The notes under the pieces are model-generated. The model saw only the letters and a list, made by a program, of their open reading frames with translations. It did no database searches and was not told the DNA's origin. The position numbers and the translations under genes are program-made. Shown here one piece after another: positions 44,645 to 52,951 of a DNA stretch of 64,000 bases; positions within the stretch are counted from its first letter, which is position 1, and every line of letters starts with the position of its first letter. Origin of the DNA: Nocardia panacis (GTDB lineage Bacteria > Actinomycetota > Actinomycetes > Mycobacteriales > Mycobacteriaceae); NCBI RefSeq assembly GCF_003598715.1, contig NZ_QZFU01000036.1, positions 372,001 to 436,000 on the forward strand. The letters run 5' to 3'.

Positions 44645-44744
44645 AGCCAGGAAGCTAGCTCACATCCGGCAATCTGTCCGGCAAAAGCCGCAATCCGGAC
44701 GATGCCCGATGCACTGGCCGTACAGACCTCGTTCACATCGTGTT

Positions 44745-44759
44745 TACGATATCTCGGTG
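44745..44759 (+). promoter_or_regulatory. -10 element and leaderless GTG start of PAP2 gene
   Basis: TACGAT (44745-44750) is followed after 6 nt by a GTG (44757). This TAnnnT-6-GTG spacing is the hallmark of leaderless transcripts in actinobacteria. No Shine-Dalgarno precedes any of the nearby GTG codons. Confidence 0.5.
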
Positions 44760-46085
44760 CTAGTGAACGATGTGCGCGCGGAGCAGACCGCCGCGGCAGG
44801 TGCGGTGCCCCGAACGCGGCCGGTACTGATGTGGGGCGCGGCAGCGGCGGCGATCTTCGCACTGGTGGGCGGGGAGTTGATGGCCGCGCACATCTCGGCG
44901 CTCGGCCCGCTGACCAGCCTGGTGCGCGACTACGCGGGCACACCGAAGTCGGCGACGACACCGTGGGCCGGATTCCTGCTCGCCCTGGTCGGTTTCGCGA
45001 ACCGCGAGCGGATCGCCGCACTGGCCGCCGCCGTCGGCATCGACGCGATCTTCGTCACCGTGCGCACCCTCGAGGGCAGGCCGTTCACCGTGGGCAACGG
45101 CCCGACCATCGTGCTCACCGCGCTCGCGGCACTGGTGGTGCTGCGCTGGTCGGGGACCCGACGACGAACGGCCCTGCGCACCATTACCTTCGGCGCGCTG
45201 CTCATCTTCGCCACCAAGGTCAGCGAGATCTGGTTGGACATCACCGCGTGGGCCTGCCCGACGGTGCTCGACCCCTATGTGGAACTCGCCGATCACGCGC
45301 TGGGCAACCCCTCGTGGCTGGTGGGTCAGGCGCTCGACGCGGCGGGACCGATACCGCTGGGCGTGGTCCGCTGGGTCTACTTCGAACTGCCGCTGGCGGC
45401 CATCGTGGTGGCGGCATGGCAACTGCGCCACGTCACCACCCGAGGCTGGCCGCGGCACTACCTGGTGCGCACCTTCCTGACGCTCGGGCTGGTGGGGCCG
45501 ATCTGGTATGTCGTATTCCCGGTCGTCGGGCCGATCCTCGCCTACGGGCCGATGGGTCACGGCTTCGAGATCGCCAATATCTGGCCCGATGCCATCCCGA
45601 CCGCCGAGCCCCCCGCACCGCTGGCTTTCGACGCCATCACACCGCGCAACTGCATGCCGTCGCTGCACACCGCCTGGGCGCTGTCACTGTTCATCCATTC
45701 CCGGCGCGGGCCTGCCTGGTTGCGGTGGGGCGGTGCGTTCTGGCTGGTCTGCACGCTCATCGCGACCCTCGGCCTCGGCGCGCACTACGGTATCGACCTG
45801 GTCGTCGGCGCGACCCTCTGTCTCACCGTGGAATCCGCGCTGCGCGATCCGGACCGAGGCTGGGATCGCGCCCGCGTCAGGCTCGTCGCCGCGGGCGCCG
45901 CGCTGTTCGCCGCACTGCTGCTCGGCATCCGGTACGGGGCCGAGATCATGGCGGCGCATCCGGTCCCGGCCTGCGGCACGGTGCTCGGCGCGCTCGCGGC
46001 GCTCGTTGCGCTGTTCTACCGAACCTGGTTCGCGACAACCCCTTCCGAGGTCGACACGGCAGCCCGGCAGTTGGCCGGACGCTAG
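44757..46085 (+). CDS. PAP2-superfamily / Aur1-like membrane phosphatase or transferase
   Basis: About 442 aa, roughly ten hydrophobic segments. The C-terminal PAP2 motif is present as NCMPSLHTAWALS and LGAHYGIDLVVG (active-site histidines plus Asp), placing the active site on the outer face. The long N-terminal membrane region and spacing resemble the inositol phosphorylceramide synthase/PAP2-3 group. Such enzymes remove or transfer phosphate head groups of lipids or polyprenyl phosphates. GTG 44757 is favoured by the leaderless promoter; GTG 44763, GTG 44772 and ATG 44709 are alternatives. It is next to the prenyltransferase locus; a role in polyprenyl phosphate turnover is speculative. Confidence 0.82.
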   Translation: MLVNDVRAEQTAAAGAVPRTRPVLMWGAAAAAIFALVGGELMAAHISALGPLTSLVRDYAGTPKSATTPWAGFLLALVGFANRERIAALAAAVGIDAIFVTVRTLEGRPFTVGNGPTIVLTALAALVVLRWSGTRRRTALRTITFGALLIFATKVSEIWLDITAWACPTVLDPYVELADHALGNPSWLVGQALDAAGPIPLGVVRWVYFELPLAAIVVAAWQLRHVTTRGWPRHYLVRTFLTLGLVGPIWYVVFPVVGPILAYGPMGHGFEIANIWPDAIPTAEPPAPLAFDAITPRNCMPSLHTAWALSLFIHSRRGPAWLRWGGAFWLVCTLIATLGLGAHYGIDLVVGATLCLTVESALRDPDRGWDRARVRLVAAGAALFAALLLGIRYGAEIMAAHPVPACGTVLGALAALVALFYRTWFATTPSEVDTAARQLAGR

Positions 46086-46086
46086 C

Positions 46087-46104
46087 GCGGCGCCAACGCG
46101 CCGC
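46087..46104. terminator. 7-bp hairpin between convergent genes
   Basis: GCGGCGC-CAAC-GCGCCGC lies in the 18-nt gap between the PAP2 and FAD monooxygenase stops and is followed by TATTT on the + strand. Confidence 0.6.
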
Positions 46105-47276
46105 TATTTGTTGGCACGTCGCACGGAGCGCCGCACCATACCGCTGATCACCGGCCATTGAATGGCGCGCAGCATCACCTCGTTCATGACGACATGCGCT
46201 TTGGTGGGTGGCGCGTACTGGACGGCACCGCGCCGGGCCAACGCCTGCCGCTTGTCGACCTCGGGTCGCAACCCGTTCGCCCACTCGGCCAGTGCCGTGG
46301 GGATATCGGCATTCCCGAGGGCCGCACCGAGGCGATCGGCGCCGGTGAGGGCCAAGGCCGCGCCGTAACCCGCGAACGGGGTGACGCACCAGGCGGCGTC
46401 GCCCAGCAGGACGACCCGGCCGCGACTCCACTGCGGCAGCACCACCTGGGTCACCGAATCGAAATAGGCGCTCGACGGATCCGCCGCGAGTTGGGCGAGT
46501 GCGTCGGGGACGCCGCCGCCGAGGTCCCCGAACATTGCCGTGAGGGCCGCGACCGGGCCTGCCGCCAGGTCGGTTCCGGCGTCATCGGTGCGGTAGGTCA
46601 GGAAGGTCGAGGACCGATCCGGGCCGAGGTTCATGACCGAGGCGGAGCGGCGCAGGCCGATGAAGGTGGCGCCCGCGCCCTCCGGCACCACCCCTGGTTG
46701 CCGGGCGAGCGGGAAGGCCGCCACCATATGCCGCAGATCCACCCGATCGCCCGCCGCCGATCCGAAGATCAGGTCGCGCACGCCCGAGTGGAGTCCGTCC
46801 GCGCCGACCAGCAGCTCGGCCCGTTCGACCGTGCCGTCGTCCAGCGTCGCATCCACCTGTGTGCCGTCCTGGACGATATCGACCACGGTGGCGCCGAACC
46901 GGATCGGCACCTCGTCCCGAATCGCCTCGTACAGCACGGTTTCCAGATCACCTCGGAAAAGGGTCAGCGCCCGTGCGCCGAGCGCGGCCTGCGCGAGGGC
47001 GGGCGGCACGGTGAGTTTCGTCCCGCCGTCCTCGCGGACCAGCACGGTGGTGAACCAGCCGATATCCCGCGCGGTCAGCGCAGGCAGCAGGCCGAGTCGT
47101 TCGGCGGCGTCGTAGCCGTATCCGGTGAGATTGACCAGGTAGCCACTGCTGCGCCGAGCGGCGGCTCGCTCGATGACGAGCACATCCCAGCCGTCGCGCC
47201 GCAACCGCAGCGCGGTCGCCAACCCGGCGATACCGGCGCCGACCACCACGGCCCGCCGATTCCCGATCTGTCCCAT
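46104..47276 (-). CDS. FAD-dependent aromatic hydroxylase-type monooxygenase (TetX/PHBH-like)
   Basis: 390 aa. GxGxxG FAD motif in VVVGAGIAGLATALRLRRDG, the DG motif LLVGADGLHSGVRDLIFG, and the second FAD motif RVVLLGDAAWCVTPFAGYGA. The family hydroxylates aromatic or polyketide substrates with NADPH and O2; TetX-type members inactivate tetracyclines. The ATG at 47276 is consistent with the FAD motif position. Two palindromes lie 57-107 nt upstream, so the gene appears tightly regulated, but no regulator gene is adjacent. Confidence 0.87.
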   Translation of the reverse strand: MGQIGNRRAVVVGAGIAGLATALRLRRDGWDVLVIERAAARRSSGYLVNLTGYGYDAAERLGLLPALTARDIGWFTTVLVREDGGTKLTVPPALAQAALGARALTLFRGDLETVLYEAIRDEVPIRFGATVVDIVQDGTQVDATLDDGTVERAELLVGADGLHSGVRDLIFGSAAGDRVDLRHMVAAFPLARQPGVVPEGAGATFIGLRRSASVMNLGPDRSSTFLTYRTDDAGTDLAAGPVAALTAMFGDLGGGVPDALAQLAADPSSAYFDSVTQVVLPQWSRGRVVLLGDAAWCVTPFAGYGAALALTGADRLGAALGNADIPTALAEWANGLRPEVDKRQALARRGAVQYAPPTKAHVVMNEVMLRAIQWPVISGMVRRSVRRANK

Positions 47277-47332
47277 GACTCGAATTCCTCTCCGTATCGG
47301 ATGCTTTCGATGTCGGCGAGGACAGAAAGGTC

Positions 47333-47383
47333 ATCGTCAACTCGAAGTTGACGATAGCCTATAGCGTCAACCTCGGGTTGTCG
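47333..47383. promoter_or_regulatory. tandem palindromic operators before FAD monooxygenase
   Basis: Site 1, ATCGTCAACT-CGA-AGTTGACGAT (47333-47355), is perfect. Site 2, CGTCAACC-TCG-GGTTGTCG (47365-47383), has one mismatch. Their centres are 30 nt apart (about three turns), so both face the same side of the helix. They point to a TetR/MarR-type dimeric repressor encoded elsewhere. Confidence 0.7.
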
Positions 47384-47391
47384 ATCGAGAA

Positions 47392-48045
47392 CTACCGCAG
47401 GTCGAATCCGAGCGCGTCGGCCGCCGCGTCCGGCGTCGGCTGACTCCAGCGCTCCCCGAGTGCCGCATTGGTGCTCAGCGACCGCGTCTCGGCCTTATCG
47501 ATGTAAATGATCCCGGCCAGATGATCGGTCTCGTGCTGGAAGATCCGCGCGGGCCAGCCACTGAACCGCTCGACATGCTCGCGACCGTCGAGATCGGTAA
47601 ATGTCGCGAGCACCGATTCCGACCGCCGCACCACGGCCTGATAGCCCGGCATGCTCAAACACCCCTCATAGAAGCCGACATCCGGACCGTCGGCCGCGTA
47701 ACTCGGGTTCACAATGGTGAATTCGGCCAACTCCACCCGCCCGCGCGCCGCGGCCACCTCCGGTGCGATCCCGCGCGCCGCATCGCCGAGCACCGCCAGC
47801 CGCAGCGGAATCCCGATCTGCGGCGCGGCCACCCCGACGCCGGGCGCGGCATGCATGGTGGCGAACATGATTTCGCTCAACTCCCGCAGCAGTTCCGAGT
47901 CCACCTGTCCGGCAACCGGTTCCGCTATTCGGCGCACCACCGGATCACCCACCGCGACCAGCGGCGCCGGACCACCCCGATAGCGCTCGACCAAATCCAC
48001 GACCATTGCGGCAACATTCACCCGGACATTGTGCCGCTCGGGCAT
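47392..48045 (-). CDS. def: peptide deformylase
   Basis: 217-aa metalloenzyme removing N-formyl groups from new proteins. All three motifs are present: GVGVAAPQIG, EGCLSMPG (metal Cys) and QHETDHLAG (two metal His and catalytic Glu). The start is uncertain: ATG 48045, GTG 48021 or ATG 48006 would all keep the domain intact. Many actinobacteria carry two deformylases; an extra copy beside regulatory genes can be a resistance or housekeeping duplicate. It is divergent from an LmbU-type regulator. Confidence 0.92.
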   Translation of the reverse strand: MPERHNVRVNVAAMVVDLVERYRGGPAPLVAVGDPVVRRIAEPVAGQVDSELLRELSEIMFATMHAAPGVGVAAPQIGIPLRLAVLGDAARGIAPEVAAARGRVELAEFTIVNPSYAADGPDVGFYEGCLSMPGYQAVVRRSESVLATFTDLDGREHVERFSGWPARIFQHETDHLAGIIYIDKAETRSLSTNAALGERWSQPTPDAAADALGFDLR

Positions 48046-48305
48046 CCCGCCCCGGCAGGTCGGGCACCCGCCGCGAGACGGCCCTACCCTGCCGATTTAT
48101 TCGTCATTGATTCCCGATGAACCCCGCAGGCCCAGGATTACGGTGCCGGTATGCACCCCATCGCTGGGCGCAGACCGTTCACCCCCCAGAAACAGGGGCG
48201 GCGCGCGATCACCGGCACCGATATTTTCGGGAGGAGATTCAGTTTCCGCGAATACCGACATCGAATGGAAAACAGAGAACCGTCAATCATTTGGGAGTTC
48301 GTAGC

Positions 48306-48980
48306 ATGGATACGATTGATCGCGGAGGAGCAGGTGCGATCGGCCCGAGCCGACTGGCCGTGGCGGGACGATCGACCGATCTCGATACCACCGATCCCCG
48401 GTCCCACCGCATCATGATGACCAAGGTGGGACTGCATATCACCGATAAACTGACCTTCGAGACGTGGGAGCTGGCCGGACACCGCCTTTCGGGTATCGTC
48501 GATTCATCCACCTGGTGCCTCGGGGATTGGCTCGTCTACGGCAAGAGCAGTTTTCCGGACCGCTATCACCGCGCCATTCGCGCCGCCGGACTGCAATATC
48601 AGACATTGCGAAATTACGCGTGGGTGTCGCGCCGCTTTCCGCTGGAACGCCGCCGCGCGCAATTGAGTTTCCAGCATCACGCCGAGGTGGCCTCGCTGCC
48701 GATCGAGAAGCAGGATCTCTGGCTCGATCGCGCCGTCGCGTCGACCTGGACCACCAAACAATTGCGCACCCAGATCCGGCAGGCGCAGCACGCAACGCCG
48801 ACCGCGAAGAAGGTGGACAAGGCGGTGGCGTTACTCCCCGCCATCTCGTTGGAAGGCAGCAGGCTGCCCTCGTGGCGCAAGGCCGCCGAGTACCAGGGCA
48901 TCGATTTCGACCAATGGGTGATCACCACCCTCGATCGGGCCGCCGAGAGGGCACTCGAGGCGCTACCGTCGCGAAACTAG
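48306..48980 (+). CDS. LmbU-family transcriptional regulator
   Basis: 224 aa. The central region (KVGLHITDKLTFETWELAGH, SSTWCLGDWLVYGKSSFPDR, then YHRAIRAAGLQYQTLRNYAW) matches the LmbU family, DNA-binding regulators first found in the lincomycin cluster and widespread in actinobacterial secondary metabolism. GGGAG lies 9 nt before the ATG at 48306; the frame stays open upstream but without family similarity. LmbU proteins usually act on genes of a nearby biosynthetic cluster. Here the nearest candidates are the deformylase/FAD monooxygenase side and the saccharopine dehydrogenase-like operon. Confidence 0.82.
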   Translation: MDTIDRGGAGAIGPSRLAVAGRSTDLDTTDPRSHRIMMTKVGLHITDKLTFETWELAGHRLSGIVDSSTWCLGDWLVYGKSSFPDRYHRAIRAAGLQYQTLRNYAWVSRRFPLERRRAQLSFQHHAEVASLPIEKQDLWLDRAVASTWTTKQLRTQIRQAQHATPTAKKVDKAVALLPAISLEGSRLPSWRKAAEYQGIDFDQWVITTLDRAAERALEALPSRN

Positions 48981-49050
48981 CGGGGGCGGCCCGCATTCGG
49001 AGGGACTCGACGCCGTCATCGATCCCACCGAGACCCGCACCCCGCGCTGA

Positions 49051-49632
49051 TCAGGCCGGGTCGAACAGCCGCGCCGCCAGGTCGATGAGGACGGCATCGC
49101 TGCCGGCGTCGGCCTCGGCGGCGATGCCGGTGCGAAACAGGGATGCGCCCTCCAGCACCGCGGTGAACACCCGCGCGCGGGCCGCGCACGCGTCGGCGGA
49201 CAGTTCGGGACGCCGCGCCCGGACGACCTGCGCGACCTGCTCCTGATACGCGCGGTAGAACTCGCGCACCGCCGCCGCCACCGTCTCGTCCCGACTCGCC
49301 AATGCCCACAGTTCGGAGTAGAGCCGCATCGAGCAGATGTCGTGTTCGGCCAGGAGCAGCCGCACCAGATCTTTCGCACCCCCATCGGATTCGGCCTCGG
49401 TGAGCAGCGGTGTCAGTCGCTGCAACGATCGGTCGAGGGCGCGGCGCAGCACCGCGCCGACCAGATCGGCCCGGTTCGGGAAGTAGTACTGCAGGTGACC
49501 CAGCCGAATGTTCCCCGCGGCGGCCACGGCCCGCATCGTCAACTCACCGTGCCCGGATTCGAGCAGGATGCCCTCGGCGATGTCCAGGATCGCACCGCGA
49601 CGCCGCTCTCCTTTCGACGTGGCCGCACTCAT
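49051..49632 (-). CDS. TetR-family transcriptional regulator
   Basis: 193 aa. HTH: ILDIAEGILLESGHGELTMR then AVAAAGNIRLGHLQYYFPNR, followed by a helical ligand domain. It lies 15 nt downstream of the saccharopine dehydrogenase-like gene, in the same operon. A perfect TAGGTC/GACCTA palindrome sits just before that first gene, so this protein probably represses its own operon. Confidence 0.88.
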   Translation of the reverse strand: MSAATSKGERRRGAILDIAEGILLESGHGELTMRAVAAAGNIRLGHLQYYFPNRADLVGAVLRRALDRSLQRLTPLLTEAESDGGAKDLVRLLLAEHDICSMRLYSELWALASRDETVAAAVREFYRAYQEQVAQVVRARRPELSADACAARARVFTAVLEGASLFRTGIAAEADAGSDAVLIDLAARLFDPA

Positions 49633-49647
49633 CCCGACGCTCCCTTC

Positions 49648-50730
49648 TCACGCGGCGAGACGCGCGCCGCCCATGTCGATCCGCAGCCCGACACCGTACT
49701 CCGCGAGCTGATCCGGCACCTGCTCGGGCAGCGGCGTCTGCTCCGGGAAACGGATACCGGGGTCGGCGGGCGCACCGTCGAGGCCCAGGGTGCGGCGCAG
49801 CCCGAGGACCGCGCCGACCGCGGTGAGGTGCGCTTGACCCGCCGGATCGCGCAGGTGCGCGGTCGCCGTCCGGTCACCGTTGACGATATCGATGCGAACC
49901 TGCGCGGTGCCGCCTTCGCCGGGCGAGTACAGCAGCGACCGGCGCGTCGAGGTGAAAGCCGGGCCGCGTCCCCAACGGAACAGGCCGATGCGCCGCGCCA
50001 GCAGCAGCGCGGAAGTCGAAGCGCCCGAACTGAATCCGATGCGGGTGCGCGCGGTGGCGGTGCCGAGGGTGAGCGGCAGGGTGAACTGTTCGGGAGTGTC
50101 GAGCCGCGCGACCTTCGTCGCGGTGTCTCCGATACGGACGCTCTCGACCTCGCTCAGCGGCATGACCATATGCCGCGCGCCGGTGGTGACGACCTCGAAA
50201 TCGAGGCCGAGCCGGTCCATGAACTCCACCGAATCCGCGCCGGCCCGGTCGGCGAGGTCCCAGCGGATCGCGATATCGACCCGTTCGGCCCCGCCGAGCC
50301 GCGCGGCCAGGTGGGCCGCGACCAAGCTGGTCACGCCGCCCATCCACGCCGAGGACAACAGCACCGGCGCCTGCGGGGTCAGCAGTGCGGCGACCGTGAC
50401 GGCCCGTTGCATCCGTGCCGTCCACCGCGTCACATCCGTGAACGGCACACCGCCCGCGATGGCGGCGCGCAGCACCCGATCGTCCGGATCGTTGACCACA
50501 CCCACCACGGCCCGCACCCCGGCCCGGAACGGCTTCGGATCGGCCAGATCCCAGACCTGGAGCGCCGCATCGGTTTCGGTGGCAAGCGCGCGCCCTCGCT
50601 CGGGTGAGCGACCGGTCAGCAGCAGTGGGAACTCGCGCGCGGCCATCCGCGCGACCTCCGTGCCGACGGTGCCGTAGCCACCGACGAGGAGTACCGGTCC
50701 TTGCGCGTCGAAAAACAGTTCGTCCGTCAT
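49648..50730 (-). CDS. saccharopine dehydrogenase-like NAD(P)-binding protein
   Basis: 360 aa. Rossmann motif VLLVGGYGTVGTEVARMAA, then LLLTGRSPERGRALA, AVVGVVNDPDDRVLRAAIAG and VLLSSAWMGGVTSLVAAHLA, typical of the saccharopine dehydrogenase/trans-acting enoyl reductase superfamily. The substrate-side domain (about 150-280) is divergent, so the reaction is unknown; an NADP-dependent reductase is likely. The ATG at 50730 is used. It is followed by a TetR gene in the same operon, with an operator-like palindrome 12 nt upstream. Confidence 0.82.
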   Translation of the reverse strand: MTDELFFDAQGPVLLVGGYGTVGTEVARMAAREFPLLLTGRSPERGRALATETDAALQVWDLADPKPFRAGVRAVVGVVNDPDDRVLRAAIAGGVPFTDVTRWTARMQRAVTVAALLTPQAPVLLSSAWMGGVTSLVAAHLAARLGGAERVDIAIRWDLADRAGADSVEFMDRLGLDFEVVTTGARHMVMPLSEVESVRIGDTATKVARLDTPEQFTLPLTLGTATARTRIGFSSGASTSALLLARRIGLFRWGRGPAFTSTRRSLLYSPGEGGTAQVRIDIVNGDRTATAHLRDPAGQAHLTAVGAVLGLRRTLGLDGAPADPGIRFPEQTPLPEQVPDQLAEYGVGLRIDMGGARLAA

Positions 50731-50741
50731 GGCCACCAATA

Positions 50742-50757
50742 TAGGTCAATCGACCTA
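50742..50757. promoter_or_regulatory. 6-4-6 TetR operator candidate
   Basis: TAGGTC-AATC-GACCTA lies 11 nt before the saccharopine dehydrogenase-like start, where it would block transcription initiation of the operon encoding the TetR protein at 49051-49632. Confidence 0.65.
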
Positions 50758-50768
50758 AACTGTGCCGC

Positions 50769-50906
50769 ATGGTTCGCGCCACAGTCGCGGCGATCGGTGA
50801 CGCGGCTCGCACGCGGTTGGACTCTGTATCACCGTCCGTGATAGGGAAGATGGTCGTGCAGCGCAGAAACCCAGCCCCCGACACCGTTCGCCGCGCGCTC
50901 CGGTGA
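50769..50906 (+). CDS. possible 45-residue ORF coupled to acyltransferase
   Basis: ATG at 50769, 45 codons, stop TGA overlapping the acyltransferase GTG (GTGA). TAAACT (50756-50761) lies 7 nt before the ATG, compatible with a leaderless start. The basic peptide begins MVRATVAAIGDAARTRL and has no recognisable domain. It contains a TATCAC-cgtcc-GTGATA repeat (50827-50843) at DNA level, so this may be only a leader region with an operator. Confidence 0.3.
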   Translation: MVRATVAAIGDAARTRLDSVSPSVIGKMVVQRRNPAPDTVRRALR

Positions 50907-52945
50907 GCCGCGCGAGCGCTCCGGCGACAACTCCGGTCGCGACCACCCACCACCGCGGCGACCTCGACGGCCTGCGCGGCATAGCCATCGCGCTGGTGGT
51001 GGTGTTCCATATCTGGTTCGGTCGGGTCTCCGGCGGCGTCGATATCTTCCTGGCGCTCTCGGGCTACTTCTTCACCGGATCGCTGCTGCGGCGCGCGGAG
51101 TCGACCGGGCGGGTCGGTCTGCGCGAGACCGCCGGGCGCACCGCGCGCCGCCTGCTGCCCGCGCTGGTGGTGGTGCTCGCGGCGGTGGTCGTGGCGACGA
51201 TCGCGCTGCGGCCCTATACCCAGTGGCCCGATATCGCGACGCAGACGCTGGCCTCGCTGCTGTATATCCAGAACTGGCAGTTGGCCCTGTCCTGGTCGGA
51301 CTACCTGGCCGCCGACCCGTCGGTGAGTCCGCTGCAACACCTCTGGTCGATGTCGGTGCAAGGGCAGTTCTATCTGGCGGCACTGCTCGTCATCGCCGGT
51401 ATCACCGCGGGCTGCCGTCGACTCGGCATCGCGCCGCGTCCTGCCGCCGCGTTCGTCATCGCGACCATGGCCGTGGCGTCGTTCGTCCATGCCGCGCAGG
51501 GGATGGCAGCGCACCAGGGCTGGAACTACTACGACAGCACTGCCCGCGCCTGGGAACTGCTGGCGGGCGCGCTGCTCGCGACCCTCGCCCCCTACCTCAC
51601 CCCGCCCCGAGCACTGCGCCCGATCCTCGCGGCGGCCGGGCTGGCGATCGTCTTCGCCTGCGGCTGGTTGCTCGACGGCGCGTCCCAGTTCCCCGGTCCG
51701 CTCGCTGTGGTCCCGGTGGCCGCCGCGCTCGCCCTGATCCTCGCGGCCCACCATCTCGGACCGACCGAACAGCCCCCGCTCCTCAGCCGCCTGCTGACCA
51801 GCGCCCCCGCCGTTCGACTCGGCGAACTGGCCTACGCCCTCTACCTCTGGCACTGGCCCCTGCTGATCTTCTACCTCGCCGAACGCGACACTCCCACCGC
51901 CGGATTCGCCGACGGCGCGATACTCATCGCCGCCGCGCTGGTCCTGGCTCAGCTCACCGTCCGCTTCGTCGAAACGCCGTTGCGCCGCCCGAAGCGGGCG
52001 CCCGCCACCACCCGACGCCTCGTCGCCACGCTCGGCGTCACCCTCGCGGTCGCGACCGTGGGCACACAGGTCGTGCTGCATCTGAATCCACCGAAGGCCG
52101 CAGCCGCCCTCGATCCGATTCGCTATCCGGGCGCGGAGGCGCTGGCGCGCGGCGCGCGCATCCCGGATGTTCCCATGCGACCGTCACTGTTCGACGCGCC
52201 CGCCGATATCCCGCCGCCCACCGGCGACGGCTGCATCGCCGACTGGGATACCCGCGAGGTGATCACCTGCGACTACGGCGATACCACCGCCGAACGCACC
52301 ATCGCCGTGGTCGGCAGCTCGCACGCCGAGCACTGGGTTCCCGCGCTGGAAGTGCTGGCCCGCCAACACCATTTCCGCATCGCGGTCTACCTGAAGATGG
52401 GCTGCCCGCTCACCGTCGCGCAGGAGCCGAGCTACAAGGGCGAGGCCAATCCGGACTGTCGCGATTGGTCGCGCGAGGTGCTCGATCGCCTCGCCGTGGA
52501 CCGCCCGGACTGGGTGTTCACCACCGCGACCCGCCCCCGCGACGGCGTCGGCGACGAGACGCCGCAGGACTACCTGCAGGTCTGGTCGGAACTGTCCGAT
52601 CGGGACCTGAAGGTGCTCGCCGTGCGCGACACCCCGTGGCTGCGGCGCGACGAGGTCCGCTACCGGGCCATCGATTGCCTTGCCCAACACGGCAATCGCC
52701 TCAGTTGCGGTATGACGCGCACCGACGCGCTCGATCCGGTCAATCCGGCGGCGGCCCCGGCGGCGGCATATCCCAACGTATTTCCGCTGGACCTCTCCGA
52801 TGCCGTCTGCGACGAGCAGGTGTGCGCGGCGAGCGCGGGCAATGTGCTGATCTACCACGACGAACATCACCTCACCGCCAGCTACTCCCGTTCGCTGGCA
52901 CCGGAATTGGGGCGCCAACTCGGACCGATCCTCGGCTGGTGGTGA
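50903..52945 (+). CDS. OatA/OafA-like membrane acyltransferase with SGNH domain
   Basis: 680 aa. An N-terminal acyltransferase-3 domain has about ten TM segments (GDLDGLRGIAIALVVVFHIW, VDIFLALSGYFFTGSLLRR, HLWSMSVQGQFYL, YALYLWHWPLLIFYLAER, FVETPLRR). A C-terminal SGNH hydrolase-like domain outside the membrane has VVGSSHAEHW (block I Ser) and IYHDEHHLT (block V Asp/His). Such proteins O-acetylate peptidoglycan, arabinogalactan or glycolipids. The GTG at 50903 is the only start before the first motif. Acceptor unknown. Confidence 0.88.
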   Translation: MSRASAPATTPVATTHHRGDLDGLRGIAIALVVVFHIWFGRVSGGVDIFLALSGYFFTGSLLRRAESTGRVGLRETAGRTARRLLPALVVVLAAVVVATIALRPYTQWPDIATQTLASLLYIQNWQLALSWSDYLAADPSVSPLQHLWSMSVQGQFYLAALLVIAGITAGCRRLGIAPRPAAAFVIATMAVASFVHAAQGMAAHQGWNYYDSTARAWELLAGALLATLAPYLTPPRALRPILAAAGLAIVFACGWLLDGASQFPGPLAVVPVAAALALILAAHHLGPTEQPPLLSRLLTSAPAVRLGELAYALYLWHWPLLIFYLAERDTPTAGFADGAILIAAALVLAQLTVRFVETPLRRPKRAPATTRRLVATLGVTLAVATVGTQVVLHLNPPKAAAALDPIRYPGAEALARGARIPDVPMRPSLFDAPADIPPPTGDGCIADWDTREVITCDYGDTTAERTIAVVGSSHAEHWVPALEVLARQHHFRIAVYLKMGCPLTVAQEPSYKGEANPDCRDWSREVLDRLAVDRPDWVFTTATRPRDGVGDETPQDYLQVWSELSDRDLKVLAVRDTPWLRRDEVRYRAIDCLAQHGNRLSCGMTRTDALDPVNPAAAPAAAYPNVFPLDLSDAVCDEQVCAASAGNVLIYHDEHHLTASYSRSLAPELGRQLGPILGWW

Positions 52946-52951
52946 GCGGCG

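Noticed and set aside
43874..46147. 757-codon + frame across the cyclophilin and PAP2 genes
   Set aside because: It overlaps two well-supported genes in other frames and has a composition typical of out-of-frame high-GC DNA.
48229..48237. strong GGAGGAG sequence before the LmbU gene
   Set aside because: No start codon lies at usable distance; the ATG at 48306 has its own GGGAG, so this is probably coincidental.
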